DNA of 64,000 bases from Paracoccus halophilus (GCF_000763905.1 NZ_JRKN01000007.1:62001-126000); one strand, 5' to 3'. Shown: positions 8,754-18,938, counted from the first letter of the stretch. The notes: a model not told the origin generated them from the sequence alone. Numbers and translations are program-made.

Positions 8754-9589
8754 GGCTGTGCCTCGTGTTCAAGGAAGCTGGCCACGGTGGACAGCCGGTC
8801 GCCGGTCGCGTTTTCCGGCAGGGCTGACAGCAGCGCGCGGGTATAGGGGTTCTGCGGGTTCTCGAACAGGCTCAGCACATCGGCCTCTTCCATCTTCTTG
8901 CCTTTGTACTGGACCTGCACGCGGTCGGCGGTTTCGGCCACCACGCCCATGTCATGGGTGATCAGGATCAGTGCCATGCCGGTTTCCTGCTGCAATTCCA
9001 TCAGCAGATCGAGGATCTGCTTCTGGATGGTCACGTCCAGCGCCGTTGTCGGCTCATCCGCGATCAGCAGGCGCGGATTGGTGGCGATGGCCATGGCGAT
9101 CATCACCCGCTGCGACTGCCCGCCCGACATCTGGTGCGGATAGGATTTCAGCTTGCCCTCGGGGTCTGGCAGGCCGACCTGTTCGAACAGGTCGATGGCG
9201 CGGGCGCGGGCGGCCTTGCGCGACAGGCCCGCGTTCAGGCGCAGCACCTCCTCGATCTGATAGCCCGCCGTGAAGGAGGGGTTCAGCGAGGCGATGGGTT
9301 CCTGAAAGATCATCGTGATCTCGCGCCCGATGATCTGGCGACGCTGGCGCGGGGTCATCGACAGCAGGTCGCGGCCGTCGAACGTCATCTCGTCGGCGGT
9401 GACGGTCGCGGTATCGGGCAAAAGCCCCATGGCCGCCAGCATCGAGACCGACTTGCCCGAGCCCGATTCGCCCACGATGGCCAGCACCTCGCCCTTGTCG
9501 ACATGGACGTCGATGCCGTCCACGGCGGTGAAACTGCCGGTCGAGGTGCCGAAGCGGACGGTGAGATTGCGGATTGTCAGCAAGGCCAT
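8750..9589 (-). CDS. dppD: Dipeptide/oligopeptide ABC transporter, first ATPase (DppD-like)
   Basis: 279 residues. Walker A is [12 protein letters not shown], the signature [15 protein letters not shown], and Walker [13 protein letters not shown], all as expected for DppD/OppD. The start is an ATG four bases beyond the permease stop. The end shows the family's C-terminal region ([16 protein letters not shown]). It acts with the downstream ATPase at the cytoplasmic face of the permease. Confidence 0.9.
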   Translation of the reverse strand: MALLTIRNLTVRFGTSTGSFTAVDGIDVHVDKGEVLAIVGESGSGKSVSMLAAMGLLPDTATVTADEMTFDGRDLLSMTPRQRRQIIGREITMIFQEPIASLNPSFTAGYQIEEVLRLNAGLSRKAARARAIDLFEQVGLPDPEGKLKSYPHQMSGGQSQRVMIAMAIATNPRLLIADEPTTALDVTIQKQILDLLMELQQETGMALILITHDMGVVAETADRVQVQYKGKKMEEADVLSLFENPQNPYTRALLSALPENATGDRLSTVASFLEHEAQP

Positions 9590-9593
9590 GGTC

Positions 9594-10496
9594 TCAGCTC
9601 CGCTTCAGTTTCGGGTCGAGCGCGTCGCGCAGCCCGTCGCCCATCAGGTTGATCGCGAGGACCGAGGTCAGGATCGCGAGACCCGGGAAGGTCACCACCC
9701 ACCAGGCTCGCAGGATGAATTCGCGCGCCTCGGCCAGCATGGTGCCCCATTCGGGCGTCGGCGGCTGCGCGCCCATGCCCAGAAAGCCGAGCGCCGCCGA
9801 ATCCAGCACCGCGCTGGAAAAGCTGAGCGTCGCCTGCACGATCAGGGGCGCCAGACAGTTGGGCAGGATGGTCCGGAACATCAGCCGCAGGTTCGAGGCC
9901 CCGGCCACGCGCGCGGCGGCGACATATTCGCGGGCCTTTTCGCCCATCACCGCGGCGCGGGCCAGGCGGGCGAAATGCGGCTGATAGACGATGGCGATGG
10001 CGATCATCGCATTGGTCAGCCCCGGTCCCAGAACCGCGACCAGAACCAGCGCCAGCAGCAGCGAGGGAAAGGCCAGGATCACGTCCATCACCCGCATGAT
10101 GACGCTGTCGACCCAGCCGCCGTAAAAGCCGGCGATCAGCCCGATCACCACACCGCCGGTCAGCGCGATGGCGACGACGACGATGCCGATGAACAGCGAA
10201 TATTGCGATCCATGGATCAGCCGCGACAGCATGTCCCGGCCGACCGCATCGGTGCCCAGCAAAAATTCCGCGCGCCCGCCCTCGGCCCAGACGGGCGGCA
10301 CCAGAAGCGCGTCGCGATATTGCTGCGTCGGGTCATGCGGCGCCAGCAACGAGGCGAAGACGGCGGTCAGGACCAGCAGGACAAAGACCGCAAGCCCAAG
10401 CACCGCGCCACGGTTCTGGCTGAAATAGAACCAGAATTCCCTGAGCAGCTGGCGGCGGATGGCCGCGTCCGAGGTGGTAAGATTGCTGTCGGTCAT
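9594..10496 (-). CDS. dppC: Dipeptide/oligopeptide ABC transporter permease (DppC-like)
   Basis: 300-residue inner-membrane permease. The start is the ATG at 10496, which overlaps the stop of the upstream permease as ATGA; a longer frame reaches 10634 but runs back into that gene. The N-terminal cytoplasmic segment (RQLLREFWFYFSQN) leads into the first membrane helix, and the EAA-type loop (AREYVAAARVAGASNLRLMF) needed for docking the ATPases is present. Five or more hydrophobic segments are visible. The C-terminus (MGDGLRDALDPKLKRS) is the classical end of DppC/OppC proteins. Confidence 0.9.
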   Translation of the reverse strand: MTDSNLTTSDAAIRRQLLREFWFYFSQNRGAVLGLAVFVLLVLTAVFASLLAPHDPTQQYRDALLVPPVWAEGGRAEFLLGTDAVGRDMLSRLIHGSQYSLFIGIVVVAIALTGGVVIGLIAGFYGGWVDSVIMRVMDVILAFPSLLLALVLVAVLGPGLTNAMIAIAIVYQPHFARLARAAVMGEKAREYVAAARVAGASNLRLMFRTILPNCLAPLIVQATLSFSSAVLDSAALGFLGMGAQPPTPEWGTMLAEAREFILRAWWVVTFPGLAILTSVLAINLMGDGLRDALDPKLKRS

Positions 10497-11500
10497 TGGT
10501 GCCGGATCCTTGGGTTGATGAGACCATAGGTCAGGTCCACGATCAGGTTCACGATCATCACGATGCCGGCGATCAGCAGCAGGCCGCTTTGCACCACCGG
10601 GTAATCGCGGCGCGAGATCGAATCGATCATCCACTTGCCGATGCCGGGCCAGGAAAAGATCGTCTCGGTCAGGATGGCGCCGGCCATCAGCACGCCGATC
10701 TGCAAGCCGATGGTGGTGATCACCGGGATCATCGCGTTGCGCAGCGCATGCACGCCGATCACGCGGGCGGGCGGCAGGCCCTTGGCGCGGGCGGTGCGGA
10801 CGTAATCCTCGCCCATGACCTCAAGCATGGCGGAACGGGTCTGGCGCGCGATCACCGCCAAGGGGATCGTGTCCAGCACGATCGAGGGCAGGATCAGGTG
10901 GCTGACGGCCGAGGCGAAGGCGCCATCCTGCCCCGACAGCAGGCTGTCGATCAGCATGAAGCCGGTGACCGGCGGAAAGTAATACATCAGCGAAATGCGC
11001 CCCGAAACGGGCGTCCAGCCCAGGATGCCGGAGAACAGGATGATCAGCAAAAGCCCCCACCAGAAGATCGGCATGGAAAAACCGATCAGCGCGCCGGTCA
11101 TGGAGATCTGGTCGAACCAGCTGCCGCGTTTGATCGCGGCGATGACGCCCACCGGAACGCCGACGAAAGCCGCGATCAGGATGGCGACCAGCCCCAGTTC
11201 CACCGTGGCCGGAAACAGCGCCAGGAATTCGTCCAGCACCGGCCGCTTGGTGACCAGCGAATTGCCCAGATCGCCCTGCAGCAGATCGCCCAGATAGCCA
11301 AGATATTGTTGCCAGACCGGCTTGTCATAGCCGAGCTGCGCCGCGATCTGGGCATAGCGCTCGGGCGACACGCCGCGCTCGCCCGCCATCAGCAGCACCG
11401 GATCGCCGGGCAGCAGCCGGATGAAGCCAAAGGCCACCAGCGTGATCCCGAGCAGCGTCGGGACGAGATAGAGTAGTTTCGAAAGAATGAACCTGATCAT
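10493..11500 (-). CDS. dppB: Dipeptide/oligopeptide ABC transporter permease (DppB-like)
   Basis: 335-residue membrane permease. The N-terminus (ILSKLLYLVPTLLGITLVAF) is the diagnostic first helix of DppB/OppB, and the EAA-like motif (EDYVRTARAKGLPPARVIG) is near residue 230. The C-terminus (VDLTYGLINPRIRHQ) fits the family exactly. It pairs with the next permease to form the channel. The gene lies 71 bases after the binding-protein gene; a stable hairpin in that gap probably makes expression lower than that of the binding protein. Confidence 0.92.
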   Translation of the reverse strand: MIRFILSKLLYLVPTLLGITLVAFGFIRLLPGDPVLLMAGERGVSPERYAQIAAQLGYDKPVWQQYLGYLGDLLQGDLGNSLVTKRPVLDEFLALFPATVELGLVAILIAAFVGVPVGVIAAIKRGSWFDQISMTGALIGFSMPIFWWGLLLIILFSGILGWTPVSGRISLMYYFPPVTGFMLIDSLLSGQDGAFASAVSHLILPSIVLDTIPLAVIARQTRSAMLEVMGEDYVRTARAKGLPPARVIGVHALRNAMIPVITTIGLQIGVLMAGAILTETIFSWPGIGKWMIDSISRRDYPVVQSGLLLIAGIVMIVNLIVDLTYGLINPRIRHQ

Positions 11501-11518
11501 CGAATCCTATGCCTCAAA

Positions 11519-11547
11519 GGCCGTGCGAAAGGAAATTCCGCACGGCC
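11519..11547 (-). promoter_or_regulatory. Hairpin between binding-protein and permease genes
   Basis: A perfect 9-bp stem (11519-11527 GGCCGTGCG pairs with 11539-11547) has an 11-base loop and lies in the short gap between dppA and dppB. On the transcript it is followed by only a short U stretch. Such a structure after a binding-protein gene commonly stabilises the upstream mRNA end and lets only part of transcription through. That function is inference; the stem itself is seen directly. Confidence 0.55.
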
Positions 11548-11571
11548 GCAAGCGTTTCTGCCCGATCGAAA

Positions 11572-13176
11572 CTATTCGGTCAGGTCGACGGATTCGAAGG
11601 TGTAATCGCCCAGCGGCGACTGCACGAAGCCGGTGACGTTCCTGGCCATCGGCACATATTGCGTCGAATGCGCCAGCGTGGCCCAGGGCGCCTGATCCTT
11701 GAAGATGACCTGCGCCTGTTCATAAAGGCTGGTGCGTTCCGCCGGGTCCGAGGTCGCCTTGGCCCTGGCCAGCAGGTCCGAAAACTCCTCGTTGCACCAG
11801 AAGGCGCGGTTGGCGCCGCCCGGCGCCGCCGAGGCGCAGCTCAGCAGTACCGACAGGAAGTTGTCCGGGTCGCCATTGTCGCCCGTCCAGCCCAGGATGA
11901 CGGCGCCCTCGCGGCCCTCTTCCATCGACTTTTTCAGGTATTCGCCCCATTCGTAGCTGACGATCTTGACCTTGACGCCGACCTTGTCGAAATCGGCCTG
12001 GATCATCTCGGCGGCGCGGCGCGCATTGGGCATGTAGGGGCGCTGCACCGGCATCGCCCAGACCTCCATGCTGAGATCGGTGACGCCGGCATCTTCCAGC
12101 ATCTTCTTCGCGGCTTCGGGATCGTAGGCATCGTCCTCAACCGCGTCGTTATAGGACCACATGGTTGGCGGGATCGGGTTCTTGGCGACCTCGGCGCTGC
12201 CCTGATAGACGGCCTCGATCATCGCCTGCTTGTCCATCGCCATGTTCAGCGCCTTGCGGACCTGCGGATTGTCGAAGGGGGCGACGGTGGTGTTATAGGC
12301 CAGATAGCCGACGTTCAGGCCGGGCTGCTCGTCCAGTTTCAGGTTCGGATCGGCGCGGATGTCGTCCAGATCGGCGGGCGCGGGATAGGGCATCAGGTGG
12401 CATTCGCCGGCCTTGAGCTTTTGCAGCCGCACCGAGGCGTCGGGCGTGATCGCGAATACCAGATCGTCGATCTTGGGCGCTTCGCCCCAGTAATCGGCGT
12501 TCTTCTGGTAACGGATCACCGCGTCCTTCTGATAGGCCACGAACCGGAACGGGCCGGTGCCGATGGGCGCGTTGTTCAGATCCTCGCGGGTGCCGGCGGC
12601 CTCCAGCGTATCGGCATATTCCTTGGACAGGATCGACACGAAGGGCATGGCGACATTGGCGAGGAACGGCGCCTCGGGCTGGTTCAGGGTGAACTTGACG
12701 GTATTGTCGTCGATCTTCTCGATGGATTTGATCAGCTTGTCCATTTCCATCGACGAGTAATATTCATAGGTGATCCCGGCCAGGTACTGGTTCCAGGGAT
12801 GGTCGGCATTGGCCTGACGCTCAAAGGTGAAGATCACGTCATCGGCGTTGAAATCGCGGCTGGGCGTGAACTTGTCATTCGCGTGGAACTTGACCCCCTG
12901 ACGCAGCTTGAAGGTATATTCCAGGCCGTCCTCGGACACCTCCCAGCTTTCCGCCAGGGCGGGCTCGATTTCGGTCGTGCCGGGCTTGAACTGCACCAGA
13001 CGATTGTAGACGGCATGGCCCGATGCGTCGAAGGTGGTGCCGGCGGTATAGGGCGCGGGGTCGAAGCCCTCGGGCGAGCCCTCCGAGCAATAGACGAAGG
13101 TCTTTGCATGCAGCGGCGCCGCAGCCATCACGGCCAGCGCGGATGCGGCCAGCATCCGGGGTGAAAAAATCGACAT
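11572..13176 (-). CDS. dppA: Periplasmic dipeptide-binding protein (DppA-like, SBP family 5)
   Basis: 534 residues. The ATG at 13176 is chosen because GGGAGG sits at ideal spacing upstream (GGGAGGTAATATG) and it opens a signal peptide (basic start, hydrophobic SALAVMAAAPLHA, cleavage after AHA-like site). Mature protein starts KTFVYCSEGSPEGFDP, a hallmark of dipeptide-binding proteins. Other family landmarks include the early Tyr/Asn region (HAVYNRLVQF) and EPALAESWEVSEDGL. It delivers peptides to the permease/ATPase genes that follow on the same strand. An imperfect inverted repeat at 13227-13249 lies upstream in the divergent gap with cmk and could be an operator. Confidence 0.92.
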   Translation of the reverse strand: MSIFSPRMLAASALAVMAAAPLHAKTFVYCSEGSPEGFDPAPYTAGTTFDASGHAVYNRLVQFKPGTTEIEPALAESWEVSEDGLEYTFKLRQGVKFHANDKFTPSRDFNADDVIFTFERQANADHPWNQYLAGITYEYYSSMEMDKLIKSIEKIDDNTVKFTLNQPEAPFLANVAMPFVSILSKEYADTLEAAGTREDLNNAPIGTGPFRFVAYQKDAVIRYQKNADYWGEAPKIDDLVFAITPDASVRLQKLKAGECHLMPYPAPADLDDIRADPNLKLDEQPGLNVGYLAYNTTVAPFDNPQVRKALNMAMDKQAMIEAVYQGSAEVAKNPIPPTMWSYNDAVEDDAYDPEAAKKMLEDAGVTDLSMEVWAMPVQRPYMPNARRAAEMIQADFDKVGVKVKIVSYEWGEYLKKSMEEGREGAVILGWTGDNGDPDNFLSVLLSCASAAPGGANRAFWCNEEFSDLLARAKATSDPAERTSLYEQAQVIFKDQAPWATLAHSTQYVPMARNVTGFVQSPLGDYTFESVDLTE

Positions 13177-13424
13177 ATTACCTCCCATGTCTAGATTTAT
13201 TATCATGCCTGATGCAAACCAATCCGGGCGCAAGGTCAAGCCTTGTGCCGCAAAGAATAGCAGATCCGCCCGCATGACGCGACGAAATGACGAAGACGCG
13301 GCGCGGTTTTCGGCGAATTGTCGGCGATCATCGCGGCGCGGGTGCTGGACCTTTGGCGCCGGCGGGTGCAATGAAAGGGAACAGATCAGGGACGGCCCGG
13401 TCCCGCCCAACCCCCGAGGAAGCC

Positions 13425-14009
13425 ATGCCCTTCACCATCGCCATCGACGGACCGGCCGCCTCGGGCAAGGGAACCATCGCGCGATCGCTGGCCCGGCATT
13501 TCGGTTTTCACCATTTGGATACCGGGCTGCTTTACCGTGCGATCGGCGCCATGGGCGGCGATCCGGTCGCGGCGGCGCGGTCGCTGACGCCCGCGGATCT
13601 GGCCCGTGACGATCTGCGCACGGCCGAGGCCGGGCAGGCCGCCAGCCGCGTCGCCGCCATCCCCGAGGTGCGCGCCCTGCTGGTCGATTTCCAGCGCGGC
13701 TTTGCCCGGCAGGATCCGGGCGCGGTGCTGGACGGGCGCGATATCGGCACGGTGATCTGCCCCGATGCCCAGCTGAAGCTTTACGTGACCGCCTGCGACG
13801 AGGTGCGCGCCCAAAGGCGGGCGGCCGAGCTTGGGGTGGATGCCGGCGATCTGCTGGCCGAATTGCGCGAACGCGATGCCCGCGATGCGGCGCGCAGCGC
13901 CTCGCCGATGCGGCCGGCGGACGATGCGCTGATCTTCGATACCAGCGACATGACCATAGACGAGGCCGTGGCGCTGGCCGTCGCGCGCGCCAGGGAGGCA
14001 GGCGCATGA
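13425..14009 (+). CDS. cmk: Cytidylate kinase
   Basis: 194 residues, start ATG at 13425 preceded by CGAGGAAGCC. Phosphorylates CMP and dCMP to the diphosphates in pyrimidine salvage. The P-loop [16 protein letters not shown] opens the protein; the CMP-binding/lid features [13 protein letters not shown] and RAQRRAAEL are present, and the C-terminus carries [11 protein letters not shown] as in the family. Although a little short of the usual 210-230 residues it looks complete. It sits in the conserved alphaproteobacterial order with rpsA and ihfB; its stop overlaps the next start (ATGA). Confidence 0.93.
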   Translation: MPFTIAIDGPAASGKGTIARSLARHFGFHHLDTGLLYRAIGAMGGDPVAAARSLTPADLARDDLRTAEAGQAASRVAAIPEVRALLVDFQRGFARQDPGAVLDGRDIGTVICPDAQLKLYVTACDEVRAQRRAAELGVDAGDLLAELRERDARDAARSASPMRPADDALIFDTSDMTIDEAVALAVARAREAGA

Positions 14010-15040
14010 GCTTTTCCCTGACCCATCTGCAGGTTCCCGTCATCCAGGCTCCGATGGCCGGCATCGCCACGCCCGCGCTTGCGGCGGCGGTCAGCCGGGC
14101 AGGGGGGCTGGGTTCCTTGGGGCTGGGTTCCTCGCATGCCGATCAGGCGGCCGCGATGATGGCGGAAACGGCGGCGCTGCTGGGTTCGGCGCGCTATGGC
14201 GTCAACCTGTTCTGCCATCGCCCGGCAACCGCCGATCCCGCGCGCGAGGCGGCATGGCTGGATTACCTGCGCGCCGAATTTCACCGCGCGGGGGCCGAGC
14301 CGCCGGCGGCGCTGCACGAGACCTATCGCAGCCTTCTGGTCGATGACGCCATGCTGCGCGCGGTGATCGCGGCCCGGCCCGCGATGATCAGCTTTCACTT
14401 CGGCCTGCCCGATGCCGCGCGCCTCGCCGCGTTGCGCGGGACCGGCGCGCTGCTGGCCGCGACGGCGACCTCGCGCGCCGAGGCGCAGGCGATCCGCGCT
14501 GCCGGGCTGGATGCGATCATCGTGCAGGGCCATGAGGCGGGCGGCCATCGCGGCATCTTCGATCCCGACGGGCCGGATGAATGCCTGTCCACCGCCGAAT
14601 TGCAGGCGGCGCTTGCGGATATCGGCCTGCCGCTGATCGCGGCGGGCGGCATCATGGACGGGGCGGATGCGGCGCGCCACCTGCGCGCGGGCGCCGTGGC
14701 GGTGCAGATGGGCACGGCCTTTGTCGCATGCCCGGAATCGGCGGCCAGCGATCTTTATCGCGCGCGGCTGACGCAGGCGCGGCCGGTGATGACGCGGGCG
14801 ATCTCGGGACGCCCGGCGCGGGGGCTGGAAAACCGGCTAACCGCGCTGGCCGGGGCGGCGGATGCGCCGGCGCTGCCCGATTATCCCATCGCCTATGACG
14901 CGGCCAGGGCACTGCACCGGGCCGCCGGCGGGACCGATTACGCCCCGTTCTGGGCCGGCACCGGCGCGGCGCGGGTCCGCCCCATGCCGGCGGCCGATCT
15001 GGTCGCGCTGCTGGGGCGCGAAATCGCCGCCGCCAGCTAG
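14006..15040 (+). CDS. Nitronate monooxygenase (2-nitropropane dioxygenase family)
   Basis: 344 residues, starting within the cmk stop (ATGA overlap). FMN-dependent TIM-barrel enzyme oxidising alkyl nitronates, including the toxin propionate-3-nitronate. Landmarks are the N-terminal [19 protein letters not shown], the Gly-rich GGLGSLGLG, the catalytic-region [10 protein letters not shown] and the phosphate-binding [15 protein letters not shown] followed by [11 protein letters not shown]. It is inserted between cmk and rpsA, probably sharing the cmk promoter. The natural substrate is not clear from sequence. Confidence 0.88.
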   Translation: MSFSLTHLQVPVIQAPMAGIATPALAAAVSRAGGLGSLGLGSSHADQAAAMMAETAALLGSARYGVNLFCHRPATADPAREAAWLDYLRAEFHRAGAEPPAALHETYRSLLVDDAMLRAVIAARPAMISFHFGLPDAARLAALRGTGALLAATATSRAEAQAIRAAGLDAIIVQGHEAGGHRGIFDPDGPDECLSTAELQAALADIGLPLIAAGGIMDGADAARHLRAGAVAVQMGTAFVACPESAASDLYRARLTQARPVMTRAISGRPARGLENRLTALAGAADAPALPDYPIAYDAARALHRAAGGTDYAPFWAGTGAARVRPMPAADLVALLGREIAAAS

Positions 15041-15243
15041 CGTTTTCCGGGCGCCGGCGCTTGCCAGAACGCCTTCGGGGCGCTATACGGCGCGGGTCAG
15101 GACAAGCGATGGGGCCAGAACGGGCCGCTTCAGGACAGGGTCGGGCGTCGCGCCGCGACCCTTGTACTTGTTCCGATGGCTACAAAAAGACCGGCGGAGC
15201 CAACCGTCAGGCCGGAAAACAATGTAAAGGAAACTGGATATAT

Positions 15244-16923
15244 ATGTGCGCTAAAGCGACCATGGAGGAGTTCGAGGCCCTCCTGAACGAAAGCCTCAGC
15301 ATTGACACCCCCGACGAGGGTTCGGTCGTCAAGGGCCGCGTCATCGCCATCGAGGCGGGCCAGGCCATCATCGATGTCGGCTACAAGATGGAAGGCCGCG
15401 TCGATCTCAAGGAATTCGCCAATCCCGGCGAGGATGCCAAGCTGGCCGTCGGCGATGAGGTCGAGGTCTATCTGGACCGCGTCGAGAACGCCCGCGGCGA
15501 GGCCTCGATCTCGCGCGAGAAGGCCCGCCGTGAAGAGGCCTGGGACCGCCTGGAGAAAGCCTATGCCGCCGAAGAGCGCGTCGAAGGCGCCATCTTCGGC
15601 CGCGTCAAGGGCGGCTTCACCGTCGATCTGGGCGGCGCCGTGGCCTTCCTGCCCGGCTCTCAGGTCGATGTCCGCCCGGTGCGCGATGCCGGCCCGCTGA
15701 TGGGTCTCAAGCAGCCGTTCCAGATCCTGAAGATGGACCGCCGCCGCGGCAATATCGTCGTCTCGCGCCGCGCCATCCTGGAAGAGAGCCGCGCCGAGCA
15801 GCGCGCCGAAGTCATCGCCAACCTGACCGAAGGCCAGACTGCTGATGGCGTGGTCAAGAACATCACCGAATACGGCGCCTTCGTCGATCTGGGCGGTGTT
15901 GACGGGTTGCTGCACGTCACCGACATGGCCTGGCGCCGCGTCAACCACCCGTCCGAGATCCTGTCGATCGGCGAGACCGTCAAGGTCCAGGTCGTCAAGA
16001 TCAACAAGGAAACCCACCGCATCAGCCTGGGCATGAAGCAGCTTCTGGCCGATCCGTGGGATACGGTCTCGGAAAAATTCCCGCTGGGTTCGGTCCATGC
16101 CGGCCGGGTGACCAACATCACCGATTACGGCGCCTTTGTCGAACTGGAAGCCGGCGTCGAGGGTCTGGTCCATGTCAGCGAAATGAGCTGGACCAAGAAG
16201 AACGTCCATCCCGGCAAGATCGTCTCGACCAGCCAGGAAGTCGACGTCATGGTGCTGGAAATCGACGAGGCCAAGCGCCGCGTTTCGCTGGGTCTCAAGC
16301 AGACCATGCGCAACCCGTGGGAGGTCTTTGCCGAAACCCATCCCGCCGGCACCGTCATCGAGGGCGAGGTCAAGAACATCACCGAATTCGGTCTGTTCGT
16401 CGGTCTGGAAGGCGATATCGACGGCATGGTTCACCTGTCGGACATCAGCTGGGATGCCCGCGGCGAGGACGCCATCCAGGACTTCCGCAAGGGCGATGTC
16501 GTCAAGGCGGTCGTGCAGGAGGTCGATATCGACAAGGAGCGCATCTCGCTGTCGATCAAGGCGCTTGAAAACGAGGCCATGGCCGAGGCGGTCGAGGGCG
16601 TCAAGCGCGGCTCGGTCATCACCGTCGCGGTCACCGCGATCGAGGATGGCGGCATCGAGGTCGAATATAACGGCATGAAGAGCTTCATCCGCCGTTCGGA
16701 TCTGGCCCGCGACCGTCAGGACCAGCGCCCCGAGCGTTTCCAGGTCGGCGACAATGTCGATGTGCGCGTGACCAATATCGACACCAAGACGCGCCGTCTG
16801 GGCCTGTCGATCAAGGCCCGCGAGATCGCCGAGGAAAAGGATGCGATCGAACAGTATGGCAGCTCGGACTCGGGCGCCTCGCTGGGCGATATCCTGGGTG
16901 CGGCGCTGAAAAGCAAGAACTGA
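15244..16923 (+). CDS. rpsA: 30S ribosomal protein S1
   Basis: 559 residues. The start is the ATG at 15244 (MCAKATMEEFEALLNES), the usual alphaproteobacterial N-terminus, with AAAGGAA about a dozen bases upstream; the frame stays open further upstream but that part shows no S1 character. Six S1 RNA-binding repeats are visible, several with the NITEYGAFVDL / NITDYGAFVEL / NITEFGLFVGL core. S1 binds mRNA leaders and loads them on the 30S subunit. The 200-base leader upstream may carry autogenous regulation, as known for rpsA in other bacteria, but no defined structure was recognised. Confidence 0.97.
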   Translation: MCAKATMEEFEALLNESLSIDTPDEGSVVKGRVIAIEAGQAIIDVGYKMEGRVDLKEFANPGEDAKLAVGDEVEVYLDRVENARGEASISREKARREEAWDRLEKAYAAEERVEGAIFGRVKGGFTVDLGGAVAFLPGSQVDVRPVRDAGPLMGLKQPFQILKMDRRRGNIVVSRRAILEESRAEQRAEVIANLTEGQTADGVVKNITEYGAFVDLGGVDGLLHVTDMAWRRVNHPSEILSIGETVKVQVVKINKETHRISLGMKQLLADPWDTVSEKFPLGSVHAGRVTNITDYGAFVELEAGVEGLVHVSEMSWTKKNVHPGKIVSTSQEVDVMVLEIDEAKRRVSLGLKQTMRNPWEVFAETHPAGTVIEGEVKNITEFGLFVGLEGDIDGMVHLSDISWDARGEDAIQDFRKGDVVKAVVQEVDIDKERISLSIKALENEAMAEAVEGVKRGSVITVAVTAIEDGGIEVEYNGMKSFIRRSDLARDRQDQRPERFQVGDNVDVRVTNIDTKTRRLGLSIKAREIAEEKDAIEQYGSSDSGASLGDILGAALKSKN

Positions 16924-16940
16924 CACCCGTTGACGCGATC

Positions 16941-16967
16941 GACGCCCCCGGCTGGTCCGGGGGCGTC
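16941..16967 (+). terminator. Terminator after rpsA
   Basis: A perfect 11-bp stem (16941-16951, GACGCCCCCGG, pairs with 16957-16967) and a 5-base loop lie 17 bases past the rpsA stop. A short T-containing stretch (TGACTTTC) follows. Confidence 0.8.
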
Positions 16968-17111
16968 TGACTTTCAGCTGCCAAAACCGGACGGTTCGAA
17001 AAAATCGGGCAACCATTTCCGCGGTAAGGCGTTCTGCCATTGATCGCCGCGTACCCATGCATAAGATCGCCGTGGCGGTGTCCTTGTTGGAGCCCATATT
17101 CAGGAAGTGCC

Positions 17112-17399
17112 ATGATCCGGTCCGAATTGATTCAAAAAATCTCGGAAGAGAACCCCCATCTCTTTCAACGTGATGTCGAGCGCATCGTGAACACGGTATT
17201 CGAAGAGATCATCGACGCCATGTCCCGTGGCGACCGGGTCGAGCTGCGCGGTTTCGGCGCATTCTCGGTCAAGAAACGCGACGCGCGCCAGGGCCGCAAC
17301 CCCCGCACCGGCGAGGCGGTCAGCGTCGAGGAAAAGCATGTTCCCTTTTTCAAGACCGGCAAGCTCCTGCGTGACCGGTTGAACGGCGGCGCCGAATAG
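17112..17399 (+). CDS. ihfB: Integration host factor subunit beta
   Basis: 95 residues from the ATG at 17112 with AGGAAG just upstream. Nucleoid protein of the HU/IHF family that sharply bends DNA as a heterodimer with IhfA. Family landmarks are the N-terminal [16 protein letters not shown], the [17 protein letters not shown] core and the DNA-intercalating arm with [20 protein letters not shown]. It follows the rpsA terminator, the common order in alphaproteobacteria (cmk-rpsA-ihfB), and probably has its own promoter in the 144-base gap. Confidence 0.95.
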   Translation: MIRSELIQKISEENPHLFQRDVERIVNTVFEEIIDAMSRGDRVELRGFGAFSVKKRDARQGRNPRTGEAVSVEEKHVPFFKTGKLLRDRLNGGAE

Positions 17400-17436
17400 G
17401 CCAGATTGGCCGCGAAGATTTCAACGGGGTGAACTT

Positions 17437-17838
17437 ATGCGCGCGATCCGGCTCGTTTTCATTGTCATTCTGGCCATCGTGCTGATTCTGGTGGCAACCG
17501 CGAACCGGGCGCCGATCACCATCGGCCTGCTGCCGCAGAACATTGCCGAATTTACCGGCCGTGACTGGGCGCTGACCATGCCCGGCTTCCTGGCGCTGTT
17601 CCTCGCGATGGTTTTCGGCGTTCTGGTCGGCCTGGTCTGGGAATGGCTGCGCGAGGCCCATCTGCGCGCTGAATCGAAAACCCGCGCGCATCACCTCGCC
17701 CGGCTCGAGCGCGAGATGGGCGATCTGCGCCGCACCCATGCCGCCTCAAAGGACGAGGTGCTGGCGATCCTTGACGATACCCCGGCGCGCAAGCCGGCGA
17801 CCCCGGCCACGGGGGGCGCATTGCCCGCGCCACGCTAG
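17437..17838 (+). CDS. LapA-domain (DUF1049) membrane protein
   Basis: 133 residues with two membrane helices (RLVFIVILAIVLILVATA at 5-22 and PGFLALFLAMVFGVLVGLVW near 49-68) and a charged cytoplasmic tail with coiled-coil character (AHHLARLEREMGDLRR). This is the lipopolysaccharide assembly protein A (LapA/YciS) domain family; in Escherichia coli LapA works with LapB in controlling LPS synthesis. No lapB is adjacent here, so the role is by family only. It lies between ihfB and trpF on the same strand, three bases before trpF. Confidence 0.8.
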   Translation: MRAIRLVFIVILAIVLILVATANRAPITIGLLPQNIAEFTGRDWALTMPGFLALFLAMVFGVLVGLVWEWLREAHLRAESKTRAHHLARLEREMGDLRRTHAASKDEVLAILDDTPARKPATPATGGALPAPR

Positions 17839-17841
17839 GCC

Positions 17842-18489
17842 ATGCCCGTCTCTGTCAAGATCTGCGGCCTGACCGAGCCGGCAGGGCTTGGTGCCGCGGT
17901 CGATGCCGGCGCGCGCTATGTCGGCTTTGTCTTCTTTCCGAAATCCCCGCGCCATATCGCGCCGGATCGCGCGGCCGATCTGGCCGCCCGGGTGCCGCTG
18001 GGCGTGGCCAAGGTGGGGCTGTTCGTGAACCCCGACGATGCGCTGCTGGGCGATGTCCTCTCCGGGGTGCCGCTGGACATGATCCAGTTGCATGGCAGTG
18101 AAGCGCCCGCGCGCGTGGCCGAGGTCAAGGCGCTGACCGGCCTGCCGGTGATCAAGGCGGTCGGCATGGCGGAGCCGCGCGATCTGGATGCGCTTTGGGA
18201 TTACGGGCTGGCGGCGGACATGCTGCTGATCGACGCCAAGCCGCCGCCGGACGCGGAGCTGCCCGGCGGCAACGGGCTGGCCTTTGACTGGCGGCTGCTG
18301 GCGGGGCGGCAGATGCTCAAGCCATGGCTGCTCGCCGGCGGCCTGACCCCCGACAATGTGACCGAGGCGCTGCGCCTGACCCGCGCGCCGGGCGTCGATG
18401 TCTCATCGGGGGTGGAAAGCGCGCCGGGCATCAAGGATCCCGGGCGCATCCGCGACTTCATCGCCCGCGCCACGGCACCGATCCTGTGA
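17842..18489 (+). CDS. trpF: Phosphoribosylanthranilate isomerase
   Basis: 215 residues. Catalyses the Amadori rearrangement of phosphoribosylanthranilate in tryptophan synthesis. The start [14 protein letters not shown] carries the catalytic Cys; other landmarks are [14 protein letters not shown], the catalytic-Asp region MLLIDAK, and the phosphate-binding [14 protein letters not shown] with [14 protein letters not shown] near the end. It is followed by a GNAT gene in GTGA overlap and then trpB, so trpF-GNAT-trpB form one transcription unit. Confidence 0.96.
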   Translation: MPVSVKICGLTEPAGLGAAVDAGARYVGFVFFPKSPRHIAPDRAADLAARVPLGVAKVGLFVNPDDALLGDVLSGVPLDMIQLHGSEAPARVAEVKALTGLPVIKAVGMAEPRDLDALWDYGLAADMLLIDAKPPPDAELPGGNGLAFDWRLLAGRQMLKPWLLAGGLTPDNVTEALRLTRAPGVDVSSGVESAPGIKDPGRIRDFIARATAPIL

Positions 18490-18938
18490 ACCGGGGCGTC
18501 GAATTCCGTCACGCCACCCGCGCCGATCTGCCCGCCATCGTGGCGCTGCTGGCCGATGACCGGCTGGGCAGAACCCGCGAAAGCACGGATCTCGCCCCCT
18601 ATCTGGCCGCGTTCGAGGCCATGCAGGGCGAAGCCGCCAACCATCTTGTCGTCGGCACCATCGGCGCCGATATCGTCGCCTGCTACCAGATCAGCTTTAT
18701 CTCGGGCCTGTCGCTCGCCGCCACCCGCCGCGCCCAGATCGAGGGCGTCCGCGTCGCCGCCTCGCATCGCGGTCGGCGCATTGGCGAGGCCCTGATCCGC
18801 GACGCCGAGGCCCGTGCCCGCGCCGCCGGCTGCGGGCTTTTGCAGTTCACCAGCAATCGCAGCCGCCAGGACGCGCATCGTTTCTATGACCGGCTCGGCT
18901 TTACCCCTTCGCATATCGGATATAAGAAACCCCTTTGA
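18486..18938 (+). CDS. GNAT family N-acetyltransferase
   Basis: 150 residues starting with GTG at 18486, overlapping the trpF stop as GTGA. The protein begins [17 protein letters not shown] (beta 1 / alpha 1 of the GNAT fold). The acetyl-CoA pyrophosphate loop appears as [16 protein letters not shown] and the C-terminal [17 protein letters not shown] is the usual final strand. Acceptor unknown. Its position inserted between trpF and trpB is conserved in many Rhodobacteraceae to my knowledge, but no functional link to tryptophan is evident. Confidence 0.85.
   Translation: MNRGVEFRHATRADLPAIVALLADDRLGRTRESTDLAPYLAAFEAMQGEAANHLVVGTIGADIVACYQISFISGLSLAATRRAQIEGVRVAASHRGRRIGEALIRDAEARARAAGCGLLQFTSNRSRQDAHRFYDRLGFTPSHIGYKKPL

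Noticed and set aside
13227-13249. Imperfect inverted repeat between dppA and cmk considered as a terminator
   Set aside because: It lies upstream of both divergent genes and has no T tract; at most it is an operator, mentioned under dppA.
15130-17097. 655-codon minus-strand frame
   Set aside because: Antisense to rpsA and ihfB.
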